Of a DNA stretch of 29,965 bases, positions 11,304-22,110 are shown one piece after another (the first letter of the stretch is position 1; every line of letters begins with the position of its first letter). The position numbers and the translations under genes were made by a program. The notes beneath the pieces were generated by a model. It did not search any database. It was given only the letters and a program-made list of their open reading frames with translations, and was not told the DNA's origin. Origin of the DNA: Ophiothrix spiculata (lineage: Eukaryota > Echinodermata > Ophiuroidea > Amphilepidida > Ophiotrichidae); the NCBI GenBank assembly GCA_000969725.1, contig JXSR01S028113.1; one strand, 5' to 3'.

Positions 11304-12745
11304 TACCAAGATACCCAGCGGGCATTGCCTAGGCAGGGATCTGGTGCTCATTCTAAGGCTCATGTATGACTTGAGTTATTTCACTGATGTTCCCTTTTAA
11401 TTTTTGTACCTTTTGGGAGCTTAAAGGTTAATGTAAAATATAAAGATATCTTTCAAAAACATAAGATGACAAAAACTTCCAAATAAATGCAAAGGTACAT
11501 CTTTAATGATTATGTAAACACTTTATCTCCAATTTTCTGCTGTGAAACAGCATCGCCAGTGAAATGTAATCTCTCTTATGTGACACCAAAACATGGTAAA
11601 GTTCATTTATTTTCATACAGGCTGTGCATAACACCAGTATGCCTCAGTATGCAGCCTCCCATTAAAGTTGAAGCAATAGATATAAATCATTGGGGATAAA
11701 TTTACACATTAATGGCTATGAATTGTCACCAGCGATAAGCTTGCTGTCATTAAATGCCAGGCATAATTGTCAGGATCATGTTGGTAACTTGAGATGCCAG
11801 TGGTGTGTCAATGTCAGATTGCAGTTTCATGTTGATAACAAGATCAGGTTTGTTTACAAATTGGTACAGTGTGATGAGGGAATACAATGTTGATTTGAGA
11901 AGATTTTTGCTCGAAGCAAGGGGGTCATGTCAAACAATCGTAAAAATTGTGTTAATATTAATTAATAGCATGATCCAATCAAGAAGATTATTTCTAGTTT
12001 TGTGCATTCTGCTAAAATCAAGGGGATCATGTCAAATAATTGTAAAAAATTAGTTATCATTAGATATCTTCTTGAAGATCTTTGTTACATCCATTGGTCA
12101 AGTTGATGAAATAATGTGATTAAACGTGCTTAAAATATGGTGAAATTTTCTATCGTTGGTCAAAACACATGTGTATGGCATGTTTTCAAATACAGAGTCC
12201 TCTGTAACTTTTATGTAATATGGATAATTTTTTTTTTTGCCAGGTATGAATTGTGTAGATTTGAGCACAAACTTGCTACTGGGTTACTTGCTGAAATCAG
12301 GGTTGGTCCGACTCAGTGGGAAAATTATGCCACCTTCCCAATCTAGTGACTATGGAATTAACAATGACAATACTAAGAAACTTAAATTGACAGCACATCA
12401 AACCTGAACTCATCATTGCAAAACACAAACTTGACCCATCTAGACGATGGTAATATTGCGAATAATAATTATGTAAGAAGTTTTCAATGATGGTCAGTTG
12501 GTGGCAGCTGTCAGAGGCAAGGTACAAATCTTTGCAACAAATGCTGCATCGTTTGATTGTGGTGATCATTGCATTGGTGATGCACATATCATCTGAGAAC
12601 TAGATAATTCATAATACCTGAATTCAAACTATATTGTGTCTGAGATTAAATCAAATTGGTTTCAAAGTTAAATATGACATAGATTTGCCATTCCTGCAGT
12701 GCAAATACTCCATAAGGTGTTTTGAGTCCCAAATGGGTGCTGGAT

Positions 12746-13062
12746 ACCCTGGTCACATAACCTTGCGGCAAGGTTACGATGTGTTTACGGCGTCATACCA
12801 GCAGACACCGATCGCACTCCGGTCGGTGTCCGACCGGTGTCCGGACGGTGTCTGTGAGTCGTAGAGACGCCGTAAGCATGCCGCAAGAATTTAATAATGA
12901 GTTAAAACCCTGCAGCTTGTATACGATGGCTTCAGTTATGGTCGCATAACCACCGGCGTCCGACCGGTATCCGACCGGGCATCGCAAGCATTCTGCGGTG
13001 TCATACCGATGTCATACCGGCGTTGCAGGGTTACGGCTTCTTGCGGCTTATGTGACCAGGGT
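12746..13062. mobile_element. GC-rich TIR element (non-autonomous DNA transposon)
   Basis: The left end ACCCTGGTCACATAA (from 12746) is matched perfectly in inverse at the right end (ttatgtgaccagggt, to 13062), with looser similarity continuing inward (ccttgcggcaagg versus gccgcaagaag). The interior is strikingly GC-rich against AT-rich surroundings and contains repeated tccgaccggt-like words (12825-12850, 12957-12978). No clear target duplication was found. No coding capacity. Confidence 0.65.
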
Positions 13063-13215
13063 GTAATGCCTGCTTCAAAGATCACTAATGCAATATATAA
13101 TTATTTAAACTGCAATTGGTTTAATGAATGTCTTAATATGTTGATATCAAGGTTGCCTCAAGTAAATGCGCAGACTAATGAGGTGTGTTAGTATACAAAT
13201 AGTAACTGACTATGA

Positions 13216-13312
13216 GTGTGATGGTAGTAATATCATCACAAAGTGAGCTGGTACGGCGAGTGAAATGGAACAATACGTCTTTCACTGAGTGATGATATTT
13301 CTACCATCACAC
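13216..13312. repeat. Hairpin with 24-bp arms
   Basis: Left arm 13216-13239 (gtgtgatggtagtaatatca...) and right arm 13289-13312 are inverse complements with one mismatch, with a 49-base spacer. A related word, ctatcacactga with gggtgatgg, recurs at about 13465-13490. Likely a tiny foldback element; no target duplication established. Confidence 0.6.
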
Positions 13313-13718
13313 AAATTAAGGAAGTTTTTATTTGTTTTATATCACTCATTTATAAATTCTTTAACCTCAAAATATCTATAACTTCAGTACCATCCAAAAG
13401 TGGTTCAGTTGAACTTAAGATAACAATGGTGAGTCTGCGACTTGGTGCATGCGTATTTGTTTCTACTATCACACTGAGGGGGTGATGGTAAAAACTATCC
13501 AATGGCAATAAACCAATGAAATGCCTTGAATTTATAAATGTACCATATTAGAGGGCAAACTGTTCACGAGAAACACTTTTGCCTATCTTAAATAATTCAC
13601 CCTCATTGATAACTTAAGACTTCTCCATTACTAAGGAGGGACCTCTTAGTCTCCTAACCTATGATACCCATAGCATTGGCATGCTCGTGGGGAGGGGGGT
13701 TGGCTTTGGGGGATAAAG

Positions 13719-13734
13719 CCCCCCCCCCCCCCCC
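13719..13734. repeat. Poly-C tract (16 C)
   Basis: A run of 16 C follows a G-rich segment (13687-13712, ggggaggggggttggctttgggggat), creating a local G-rich/C-rich palindrome-like block in a window otherwise rich in A and T. It appears to belong to a dispersed repeat, since another C-rich word (cagccccccctcaaaaatt) follows at about 13787. Confidence 0.8.
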
Positions 13735-14928
13735 ACCCCGCAAAAATCATGTAAAATCAGCCTCTTTTTAATGGTTTTACCACTCAGCCCCCCTCAAAAA
13801 TTGGAAAATCACCATAGTAAGCCATCGCCAAGTTGCTGATGGGACAGCGATTTAATCACTATAACACCATGTCTAAGAAAGATTTTGACTTTGAGCCTTT
13901 TTGCAATTTGGCTGTTAGGGTTATCCTACAAAACCAAATTTTCAACATAGATATTAAACATAAAAATGTGTATATGGAATGTGCACTGTGCAATAATGAT
14001 TTCAAAGGAGAAGTGCATTTAAAATTGCCACAACCTTGTTTTGGAAAAAAAAATATAACAAGAAAGAAGTGAAAATGCAATGCACAAACCTTTTGAATAA
14101 CAAACCCGTTAGTTGTTTATAGGCATTGAGTAGCATAGTTGAAGAATAAATGAATTAAAAAATCTAAGAGCATCAATATGCCTTACTAATGTATGTTTTC
14201 ACATATTTTTTAACATTTTTCTCTTATGATTCACAACTCTGAGAGGGTTCATCGGTGATTTGATTTTAGTTTTAGATACGATATAATCAAATTTATACCA
14301 ATGATTCTTCTCGAATTCTGGTGAAAAAATATTGTTGGCAGCAAAATAATTAAAAATTATAGTTTCAAAGTAAATTAACGTGGTAAAATAATATCATCTT
14401 ACACTGCTGTCATATATTTTGCTTGGAAAATGGATATATATATTTATTGATGGATTTCACTCTAACATATGATATATATTTCATTAAATTTAATTGCTTT
14501 TTGAGTTTTCAAGGAAAACCCGCAGGAAACTGATCAGTACTTATACCAACATGTTAGGTCATGCAATTTACCAATTATGAATTCATGTATAATTCTGTTC
14601 TGTTTTAAATAAATGCCAGAGGCTTGTTATAAAGCGCTAGAGGATTTGCTTTTAAATATATCTGGACTGCAGAAGTCCTAAATTTAGCGAAGGATGGGTT
14701 TCAATTTGTGGGTGATTATCTATATAATTTATTGCAATCACTACCTGATGCAAGTAACATGCAGATTTCTTTATATCCATTTGATAATTGCATAACAAGA
14801 CTTATATAAAATCAAGTAGACACAATTTGACATAACTGAAAATATGAAAAGATTCTGCTTGTTATCAATTTCAAAACTATAGTCAAACACTCTTTGCCAA
14901 ATATAACACCAGCTTTAATATCCATAAT

Positions 14929-15461
14929 GGGGCAATCTACACGGGAGTGCAAATCCAGATGAATGCGCATCTCCGTAAGCAGCTTTTGCAGTAGACTGTG
15001 GCTTCACGGGCATCAGATACAGATGAGGAGCTAGTTGTTCTAGTGGAATAGCGCAGGACTCCGAATCATGAGATCGCGAGTTCGAGCCTCGTTTTGGCCA
15101 ACAAGTTATGTCCTTGGGCAAGGCATTTAATCCTCATTGCTTCGTCGACCCGAGCGTTATTGGGTAGCTGTTATGGGGAACATTACAATCTAAGTGCAGA
15201 TAGGATGTGCGCCTGGCCAGCGACAACTAGTTAATGCAAACTGATTGTGACGGTTTCCTGACGGCAGCGTAATAATAATTGGCGACAGCGCTTTGCATAC
15301 ATAGTTAAAAAGCGCTATAAAAATCCGATTATTATTATTATTATTATTATCTGCTGTACAGCTCTCGGCATATGCGTACATGCAAGCGGTCTACAGGGAT
15401 CTCAGATCTGGATCTCTGAGATGCGCATGTATCTGGATCTGCACTTCGTGTAGATCGCCCC
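14929..15461. mobile_element. Foldback/TIR element interrupted by a SINE
   Basis: The left end ggggcaatctacac (14929-14942) and right end gtgtagatcgcccc (15448-15461) are inverse complements with one mismatch. Similarity continues inward for roughly 45 bases (gtgcaaatccagatgaatgcgcatctc versus the inverse of the right side), at about 80% identity. A complete SINE (about 15021-15350) occupies most of the interior, so the foldback element is the older insertion. The same end sequence defines a second copy at 23374-23954. Confidence 0.6.
15021..15352 (+). mobile_element. tRNA-derived SINE with (ATT)n tail
   Basis: The head has an A-box-like tagttgttctagtggaata (15032-15050) and B box gcgagttcgagcctc (15076-15090). 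The body contains ccttgggcaaggcatttaatcc, a phrase typical of SINEs in invertebrate deuterostomes, and the 3' end runs agcgctataaaaatccg into (ATT)n at about 15328-15350. It is related in layout to the SINE at 25341 but has a different tail, so a different LINE partner is likely. Confidence 0.75.
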
Positions 15462-17670
15462 GATGTTTAATCCTTGAAATCACAACCTTGTAGAATTTTT
15501 CACCTGCTATCACTGCAGACTTCAACAGCCGCATAACTCGTTTCCTACAGTGACTTGACCAGTGACGTCTTAAAAACATCATACACATTTGGTTTTTCAG
15601 TCCATGTTGAGGGTAGGTTGAAGTTCTTATTGTGTATGACCCACGACTGATGTCTTTGCTCATGCAAGGTCAAGTCACTTTGGAAAATAGGTCATTCGGC
15701 CTACGAAGTCGGCATTGATATCAGATGAAAATTTCTAAAGGTACTTATACAGTGTTGCGATCCAAAGTTTGAACACTTATGGATTGTTTTATTATTGACA
15801 CAGATGAACTTTCATTCTAAAAAACTTTCATATGTTAGAACCTAGGCTAACTATGTAACTTTTTTCAAATTATTTGAAAACATGCACTCAAAACTTCAAA
15901 TTCTTATTATGATACAGTGGTAAATCTAAATAAAATCACTAATGATATTGTTCAAGACTACTTATTATATTATATTGCTAAGACCATGATTAGAATGTGG
16001 TCCACTGCAAGTTACATGCATGCAGGTCAAGGGTTAGCTAGTTTTGATTGAAGAAAAATTCAACAAAAACTCTATGTAATCTAGCTAGTTAAATTTTTGG
16101 TCCTTTCTGTTTTTTTATTTGGACAAAAAGGATATGTGTAAGCTTTAAAATAAAACAGCAGGGATTGGTTATAAAACAAAGCTTCAAAATGAAATTAACT
16201 TACTGATCTCTCAGAACTCAAATGGGATAAATGGAACTTAAATCAAAATAAGCTTGCCAAACTTAAAATAATATTGCATGTGTTGCAGTGAAATTTGTGA
16301 CTAAATCCATGCATGGCAAAAATTCATTCCATACCTTCACTTGGACCCCATGATTATCAATCTATTGTATGCAAGCAAGTTAGCAAAGAAATAGAGGTGA
16401 TACAGAGACTTAATTAGGTCAAAGGTCATGCAACAAATCTAGGCTGCCAACTCCTAGTAATGACACATGTTTCCTTTCAAATCTTGGAGTGATTTTAATA
16501 ATTTTTATGATCAGCACAAGCACCAAATTTCGCTATAATTTCTGATCAGAAATTACTTCTTTCTCATGAATTAGCTAGCAGGAGCAAATCCGGTGCTCAC
16601 AAAATTTCAAGTTGATGGACTATTTTAAGCCACTTTAGAATCAAAAAATTTCAAAACCAGCAATGATCTTTTTTTCCAAATTGCATGTGCAAAACGATTT
16701 TATGAATTTATAACTGGATTATGTAATTTGCACAGAATGTTGCTCAACACCCAACAACAAATCACAAATTTGAAAGTTAGAATAAATATTTCTTTGTGCT
16801 TCATTTATGTCAAATAATTCCTGGAGTTGACAGCCCAGTCATAGCTGTTATTAGTAAACACCAAATATTAATAAATTCTACATTTACTACATGAATTCGC
16901 AGTGAGGGTCATACACAAAATAGTGCAATGAAATCTACTGCTACAAGAGAGAATTTAACATTAAGTGAGAAAATCTACTTTATGCTATACACATTATTTG
17001 CTTTGCTCTATTTTACGATATATTAAAATATTTGTATGCATAACACAACAATTCTTGGATTCGTTTTTACGTATACTGTTTGCATTTTGAAAAAAATATA
17101 ACTTCAAATCATCATGTGAGTGCAAAAATGTCTCCACTGCCTGCCATATGTTACTTTCAGCTAAAATCGAGTCACAGAATGTGATAAACCTTTACATATT
17201 GTCTTCCATATGCCAGTGGTTCTTGAAATAGTTCTTCAGGTAACACCGTTCCATTATGAAGAACCATTTCAAGAGCCACTGACCGAAGGCTGAACACTAT
17301 GTAGTATGTAAAGCTAATGAATGAAAAATGGCAGCTATTGCATGGAATATTCTTTTTCATTCCCATGACCAAATGTTATTTTCATGTTCTTTGCTCCTGA
17401 GGCAATGTTTAAAGTTTATGATTTTTTCTTCAAAATGCATCAGGGATATTGCAACTTTACTGAAGCATCATTCAGGCATGAGTGTTTTTGGCTTGCAGCT
17501 GTTTCAGTAAAGGGTTTCATTTTGTATGTTCTTGTTTAAATATGCTTTTATTGCATCTTCGCAAATATGGTATTTAGTCATACAATTTGTTGCAATATTG
17601 TGCAATGAAGTCAAATAAATTTCCCTGGAGTGTGATTCTAATTATTTACTTTGAATTTCCCAAATGTAAT

Positions 17671-17815
17671 GCCCATGATATACTAGCAAGACGCAGCTAG
17701 CATGTAGCTAGACGCTAATGGAGAATTATTTTAACTTGTTAGCATCTGGTAAGCGTCTTCAAAGCGTCTAAAATCAAACCACACGCTAGTTGCGTCTTGC
17801 TAGTATATCATGGGC
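17671..17815. mobile_element. 145-bp MITE with long terminal inverted repeats
   Basis: The left end gcccatgatatactagcaag (17671-17690) is matched perfectly in inverse by the right end (to 17815). Pairing continues to about 31 bases with one mismatch (acgcagctagc versus acgcaactagc). If one more T/A base is included at each end, the flanks are TAA on both sides (17667-17669 and 17817-17819), which would fit a Harbinger-type 3-bp target duplication, but the terminal base pair would then mismatch. No coding capacity. Confidence 0.7.
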
Positions 17816-17926
17816 TTAAGTATCATCTCATCAACAGTATGAATGTTGTAATTATACTGATCTAAAATCATAGAAACATTCAGTATTTTCTTTTTTTTTT
17901 TTTTAACTCTTGCAATGTATTCTTAC

Positions 17927-18019
17927 CTCCATCCAATTGAGCACTGGTCCACAGTTGATCATGTCCCCTGCTATCTGGGAGAATCTACCTAAATAATGGG
18001 ACAGCATAGCTTTCACTGC
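17927..18019 (-). CDS. ARHGAP32/33: Exon encoding the end of the PX domain
   Basis: A 31-codon exon, phase 0/0, acceptor catttgtag and donor ATGGAG|gtaaga on the minus strand. It reads AVKAMLSHYLGRFSQIAGD then MINCGPVLNWME. The INCGP-[AV]-L-x-WME motif closes the PX region in ARHGAP32 (INCGPALTWME) and ARHGAP33 (LNCGPVLTWME). The hydrophobic helical segment (MLSHYLGRFSQIAG) corresponds to the C-terminal PX helices. The junction with the next exon gives WME-LDNHG, matching ARHGAP33 directly. Confidence 0.94.
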
Positions 18020-18767
18020 CTACAAATGGCATGGAAGGAAAAAATAAGAGAAAAACATTGGACTACAGATACCAATTTTATACATTGATAATTTTCAGTT
18101 ATCAATCATGTAGTGGTATATCTTTCAAATCAAACAGAATTTCAACTTAGATTAAAATATGACAATTTTTGCAGCAGATAAATATCTTGCTGAAATATTC
18201 TGCACATTTAGCAAAGTATGCAAACGTGGGAGTGCAATAGTTTTGTGTATTTTCATCTCTTTGCATCAAATTTGCTTGCATTATAATGGCCTTTGTGGCA
18301 TTGAGACCACTTACTCCTGGAAAAAAGACTGGAAGAAAAGACAATTGTGGACTTTGAATTTGCTATTTATAACTTAAATAGGTATCATTAAATCTTGGTG
18401 GGTTTTTTGCATTAGTATACTCTTGGTTGGGACCAATGGATATGCTCCAGAAAGCCGAATTATTCTATAATAATAAAATAATGTAAGGCCCTCTTCTGTT
18501 CTCGGTTTCCAAATAATATTCCCCCCAAGGTAGTTTCACAAGCTGACTAAATTTTCTGTCATATATACTGCATTGTGGACCGGGGGAGGTCAGTCTCTCA
18601 ATGCATCATTCAAGCCCAAGGTCTTACCTCTCTGTTGCCAGATAATGTTTCCCCTACTCCACCAGCTAACTAAATCTCTTGTCATATTCTGCATTGTGGA
18701 CAGGGGGAAGGGAGGGGAGCGAAGGGGACATTCTCTCAATGCATCATTAGAAAGCCCAAGGTCTTAC
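18020..18767 (-). other. Intron within the PX domain
   Basis: Donor gtaaga (18762-18767) and acceptor tttgtag (18020-18026) on the minus strand. Its first ~280 bases consist of extra tandem copies of the preceding exon's end; the remainder (18027-18480) shows nothing recognisable. Confidence 0.9.
18483..18690 (-). pseudogene. Two degenerate tandem copies of the PX exon 3' end and donor
   Basis: Relative to the authentic exon end plus intron start (18691-18840), copy 2 (18570-18690) keeps the last exon bases and an identical donor (GGCAACAGAGAG|gtaagacc, donor at 18622-18627, 140 bases from the real one), then the same intron start (cttgggc). Copy 3 (18483-18569) is more diverged and has lost the donor. 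Copy 2 lacks part of the exon sequence and has an in-frame TAG at the FSQ position, so neither copy can serve as a coding exon. They lie inside the intron of the host gene. Confidence 0.8.
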
Positions 18768-19022
18768 CTCTCTGTTGCCAGATAATGTTTCCCCTTTTGG
18801 CAACTCCACCAACTGACTAAACCTCCTGTCATATATACAGCTATGGAGCTGTTTATCCAGAACCCTGAAGTCCTCATAGCACCGTTTGACCAGCCATTGT
18901 TTGCCGCTGCTACACATCCGTACCGTGAATGGCATATCCATCTCATCACACGCACCGTTGATACTAGCGGCTGCTGCGGCCCATAGCGAGTCGTCATGTT
19001 CAGGATCATCGTGCATGCTTAT
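18768..19022 (-). CDS. ARHGAP32/33: Exon encoding the core of the PX domain
   Basis: An 85-codon exon, phase 0 at both ends, acceptor ctccacacag and donor AGAGAG|gtaaga on the minus strand. It begins ISMHDDPEHDD, has an alanine-rich stretch (WAAAAAS) and then DMPFTVRMCSSGKQWLVK and RCYEDFRVLDKQLHSC, followed by IYDRRFSQLVELPKGE. The YEDFRVLDK..LH.CIYDRRFSQL block is the family signature of ARHGAP32/33 PX domains. PX domains bind phosphoinositides. The position just before the Tyr of RCYEDF is Cys, where canonical PX domains carry a phosphate-binding Arg; vertebrate ARHGAP32/33 have Ser there, so atypical lipid binding is a family trait. The donor end of this exon is tandemly duplicated in the following intron. 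Confidence 0.95.
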
Positions 19023-19454
19023 CTGTGTGGAGATAATATATAAGAGCAATGATGAAGTTTATAATCTTGAAGTGTATGTAATCATTTCCCTGATAAATTT
19101 AAACCATCTTCAGTAAACATCAATTTATGTTGTTGTTATTTCACTGAAAATGCATTTTAGACAGCAATGCTTGTTTAGAATAAGATTGCTTTATTTCAAC
19201 AAAAATCAACTTACAAATGAAGAGGGTACCTGAATTATGGACATATTTGACAGGGATTGTGACGCACTTACCAAAGTTTCATACAAAGATAACTATTGTA
19301 AATGGACCCATGTCAAAGAATTTAATGATATATAAATATGGATTTCTGTAAAAAGGTACCTGATCCATAGACATTCATAAGTATGTCCAGAATGTCTATC
19401 CCCAAACAGTGTGCAACAAATCTCTGTAAACCTGACAAATGGGAGTATGCTCAA

Positions 19455-19768
19455 CCCAGGGGGGTCTATGCTGCTGGAGCCTCAAAAACCCTACCCATCT
19501 TTAAGGGTCATTTTGGCCAAAAAGCAAACCTATTTTTAATGATTTTCCTTGAAAAATAAGCTTCGTTTTTCACACAATTTGCAATTTGGGTTTTTTTGGC
19601 CACTCAATTACCCCCAAATTCGCAAAATTTGTGGTTCAGTCAGAAAAGATGACCCAATGTTTAAGGATTTTTTTGGGGTAAAAAACGGGACCCAAGTTTA
19701 AGGATTTCTTGTAAAATAAGCGACACATCCCCGTTCAACCAAATATGTGAGTCTCTCCCCCCGGGCCC
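19455..19768. repeat. Dispersed repeat with G-run/C-run ends
   Basis: It begins cccaggggggtctatg and ends with the roughly inverse gtctctccccccgggccc. Between them are internally repeated phrases on the pattern ...aagtttaaggatttcttgtaaaa / caatgtttaaggattttttt. G/C-tipped repeats of this style are common in echinoderm-like genomes as far as I recall; the exact family is not assigned and boundaries are approximate. Confidence 0.45.
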
Positions 19769-21065
19769 CAACCCTATATCAATTACTGGTATTGCTGAAA
19801 TATCATGATATTGCCCAATTTTGCCTGATTCATATTTCACCACTTTGGAACAACGATTTGCTCCTGTTTCAATCATCGAATCACATTTCTGACATAAATT
19901 TCATCAGAATTCTTTGAAAATAAAATATTCAATAGTGCATTACAATTTATGACAGGCATCTGGTAAAACATTGTCTCCATATCAACTATTGAAAGAAAAG
20001 CTGCAAAATCTCACCTAGAAACAACCCTCAATTCCCTAACCAACTTGAACTTACATACTTGTAAACATTAATTCTCAAGTTAACATTCAAAGTGCAACTC
20101 CAAAATTTGAAAGGTGACCTCATTTACCAAAATAACTGCTTTCCCTTGTTACTCTATTCCATAAATTAACATTCCCAGAACATATGCCACTGAGATTTGT
20201 GAGTACAGATTTCAAATGATTCATGTCATGTGGGCCATGTGATTTGGGAAATGGAGAATTATTCTCCCATGATGAAGTATAAATCATTCCATTTATAAGC
20301 AAATTTACTCTTTGAAATTATTGTAGGAATGCATATAACCAGAATTCAGTCAGATGGGAGCCAGTTATGGTGCATGCTTCAAGTATGACTTTGTTTCTAA
20401 ACCTACTTTCATTTTTGTACTGATTTGATCAAGCCCTCTACAGCATTGATATATTATAATTTATATAGTCAATGTTTGAAAGGAAAATGGAAGTTTGAAG
20501 GGATACAAACAATCTGGAGGAGATAAAATAGAGGATTAATTTGACTTTAAAGTCATATAGTTTTCGTCGAAAACCCTAGGAAAATATCAATGGACCAACG
20601 AACGCCTTAGGCCTAATGTTTGGAAGAATTAGGCCCAGATTGTGCAAGAATTAGGCCCAGATTGTGCCATCTTCTCAGTGTTCATAGACCAAGAGTTCCA
20701 TCAAGGTGAACAAGTTTGTTTGACATTCTGTAATCATTGACTGGAATTGATAGGTTTTTAATGATTATCTCTGTATTAGCTGATATCTATTCCCACTCAA
20801 AAGTTTCAGCAGCCTATAAGTTACTTGAATTCCAAACAAGCTGATATCGGTTTCATAACTGTCAGGTTTTCAAGTCGATAACATTCTTCTCGCATACACA
20901 AAACACCAATTCTTAGCCTTGAATGAATTCCAACTCGCTTATGATATCTTAGCCAAAATACTTGGGACACTCAGTTGCCTTGTCAGATACTAATGGGACA
21001 TGTATGCTAAACAGATATCAATGGATGAAACCAACTTGATAAATAACCTCAAATGACCACAAAAC

Positions 21066-21200
21066 CATTCAGTGGGTTAGCCAAGCAGAACTCCCCTGCT
21101 TGTACCAATGAGTCCCAGGTTCAATTCCCGGTCCCAATGCTGTATGTGCATTTGGTTTTCAGTCCATGCTCGCTTCAACAGATTCTTGTCCGGGCACATC
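21066..21200 (+). mobile_element. tRNA-derived SINE (second copy of the 4880 family)
   Basis: B box ccaggttcaattcccgg (21114-21130) and, about 42 bases upstream, A-box-like agtgggttagccaag. After the B box comes gtgcatttggttttcagtccatgctc, parallel to gttcatttggttgtcgatccatactc at 4961. A possible full-length end is the (AAAC)n tract at 21533-21547, which would make the element about 480 bp, but that is not established. Confidence 0.6.
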
Positions 21201-21724
21201 AATGGAATTGTGAATATTTGAGTCACTTTTCAGCAAGAGCAAATCATAAGCCCTTTAAGCCTTTGCATCGGGGCTAGAGATTAGAATTCCTGATTTCTTT
21301 TCTTACGAAGTAAGGGCTAAGAGTAAATGTACAATTGTGTTGGGAGTGGCCATCTTTCTCTTTTTCTTGCTATCTTTTCTATTTTCAGTATCTTTTCAAA
21401 AATGCATTGGCCAGCATGCATAGATTAGCCATTTCTGGCTATCCAGGTTGGTACTTTTGTATGAGCTTGGAAGAGACCATGAGTTCATCATGGATCTAAT
21501 GGCATATGTCCATCACGGACCAACCGAGGTAAACAAACAAACAAACAATATACAGCTTTTTGGAAGTATGTAGTATCATATTAAAGGAAAGGCTGAGTAG
21601 TTCAAAGGATATGGCAGGGAATTCGACAACACTAGCACCATACTATATGATTCCTTCTAGACTAAATAAGGATTATTCAGGTTAACCAAGAGACAAATAC
21701 CTCAATATTTTGATCATAAGAACA

Positions 21725-22110
21725 TACATAAAATAAAAATAAATAAATACTGGGGATTTATAGTGCGCCATGCCTCTCAGATTTGTAATTCCACGCTGCC
21801 TCTGCACACTTTACAGGTGTTCGCTGAACACTGTGACCCAAGTATTAAAGCTCCATTCCATACCAAGCATCATCTCAGGTTCTGCGGCATCCTCTAGGGG
21901 CACTTAACCTAGATTAGCACACATACGCACCATCGCTGCCAGGATCAGCTCCTCGAGTTTCGTACAGGTTTCCATGAGACAATTAGCAGTTAGTTCCTTG
22001 TCCAAGGGAATTTCAAGCACACTCAACTTTTGGCACCAGCGGGGTTCAAACTCAGGACCTTCCGCACCGTAAGCGAGCGATTGAGCTAACTTGACTGCTT
22101 GACTAACATC
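21725..22110 (-). mobile_element. tRNA-derived SINE, minus strand
   Basis: Read on the minus strand, an A-box-like tagctcaatcgctcgc (about 22080-22095) is followed by a B box gagtttgaacccc (about 22034-22046). Then comes a body (ccttggacaaggaacta) and a tail gcgcactataaatccccagt running into an A/T-rich (TTTA)n end at about 21725-21750. Head, body and tail are all present, so it looks full length. Orientation is the same as the host gene. Confidence 0.65.

Larger units (their letters stand above)
8923..17926 (-). other. Large (9 kb) intron between PX and SH3 exons
   Basis: Donor gtaaga at 17921-17926 and acceptor taacag at 8923-8928 on the minus strand. Named contents are the inverted repeat pair at 10939-11303, TIR element 12746-13062, hairpin 13216-13312, poly-C tract 13719-13734, foldback element with nested SINE 14929-15461 and MITE 17671-17815. 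A stretch at 9321-9540 weakly resembles the 10939 repeat. About 9550-10850, 11310-12740, 13740-14920 and 15470-17660 show nothing recognisable beyond AT-rich sequence and short chance ORFs. Confidence 0.8.

Noticed and set aside
13833-14072. 79-codon plus-strand frame with CxxC-like ECALCNNDF
   Set aside because: A single CxxC in AT-rich sequence with no second metal-binding pair or splice context; a comparable frame exists on the opposite strand, so chance is likely.
15021-15110. Functional tRNA gene
   Set aside because: A and B boxes are followed by a SINE body and an (ATT)n tail, so it is the head of a SINE.
18570-18690. Alternative (mutually exclusive) PX exon
   Set aside because: It lacks an acceptor, is internally deleted and has an in-frame stop, so only its donor site could matter.
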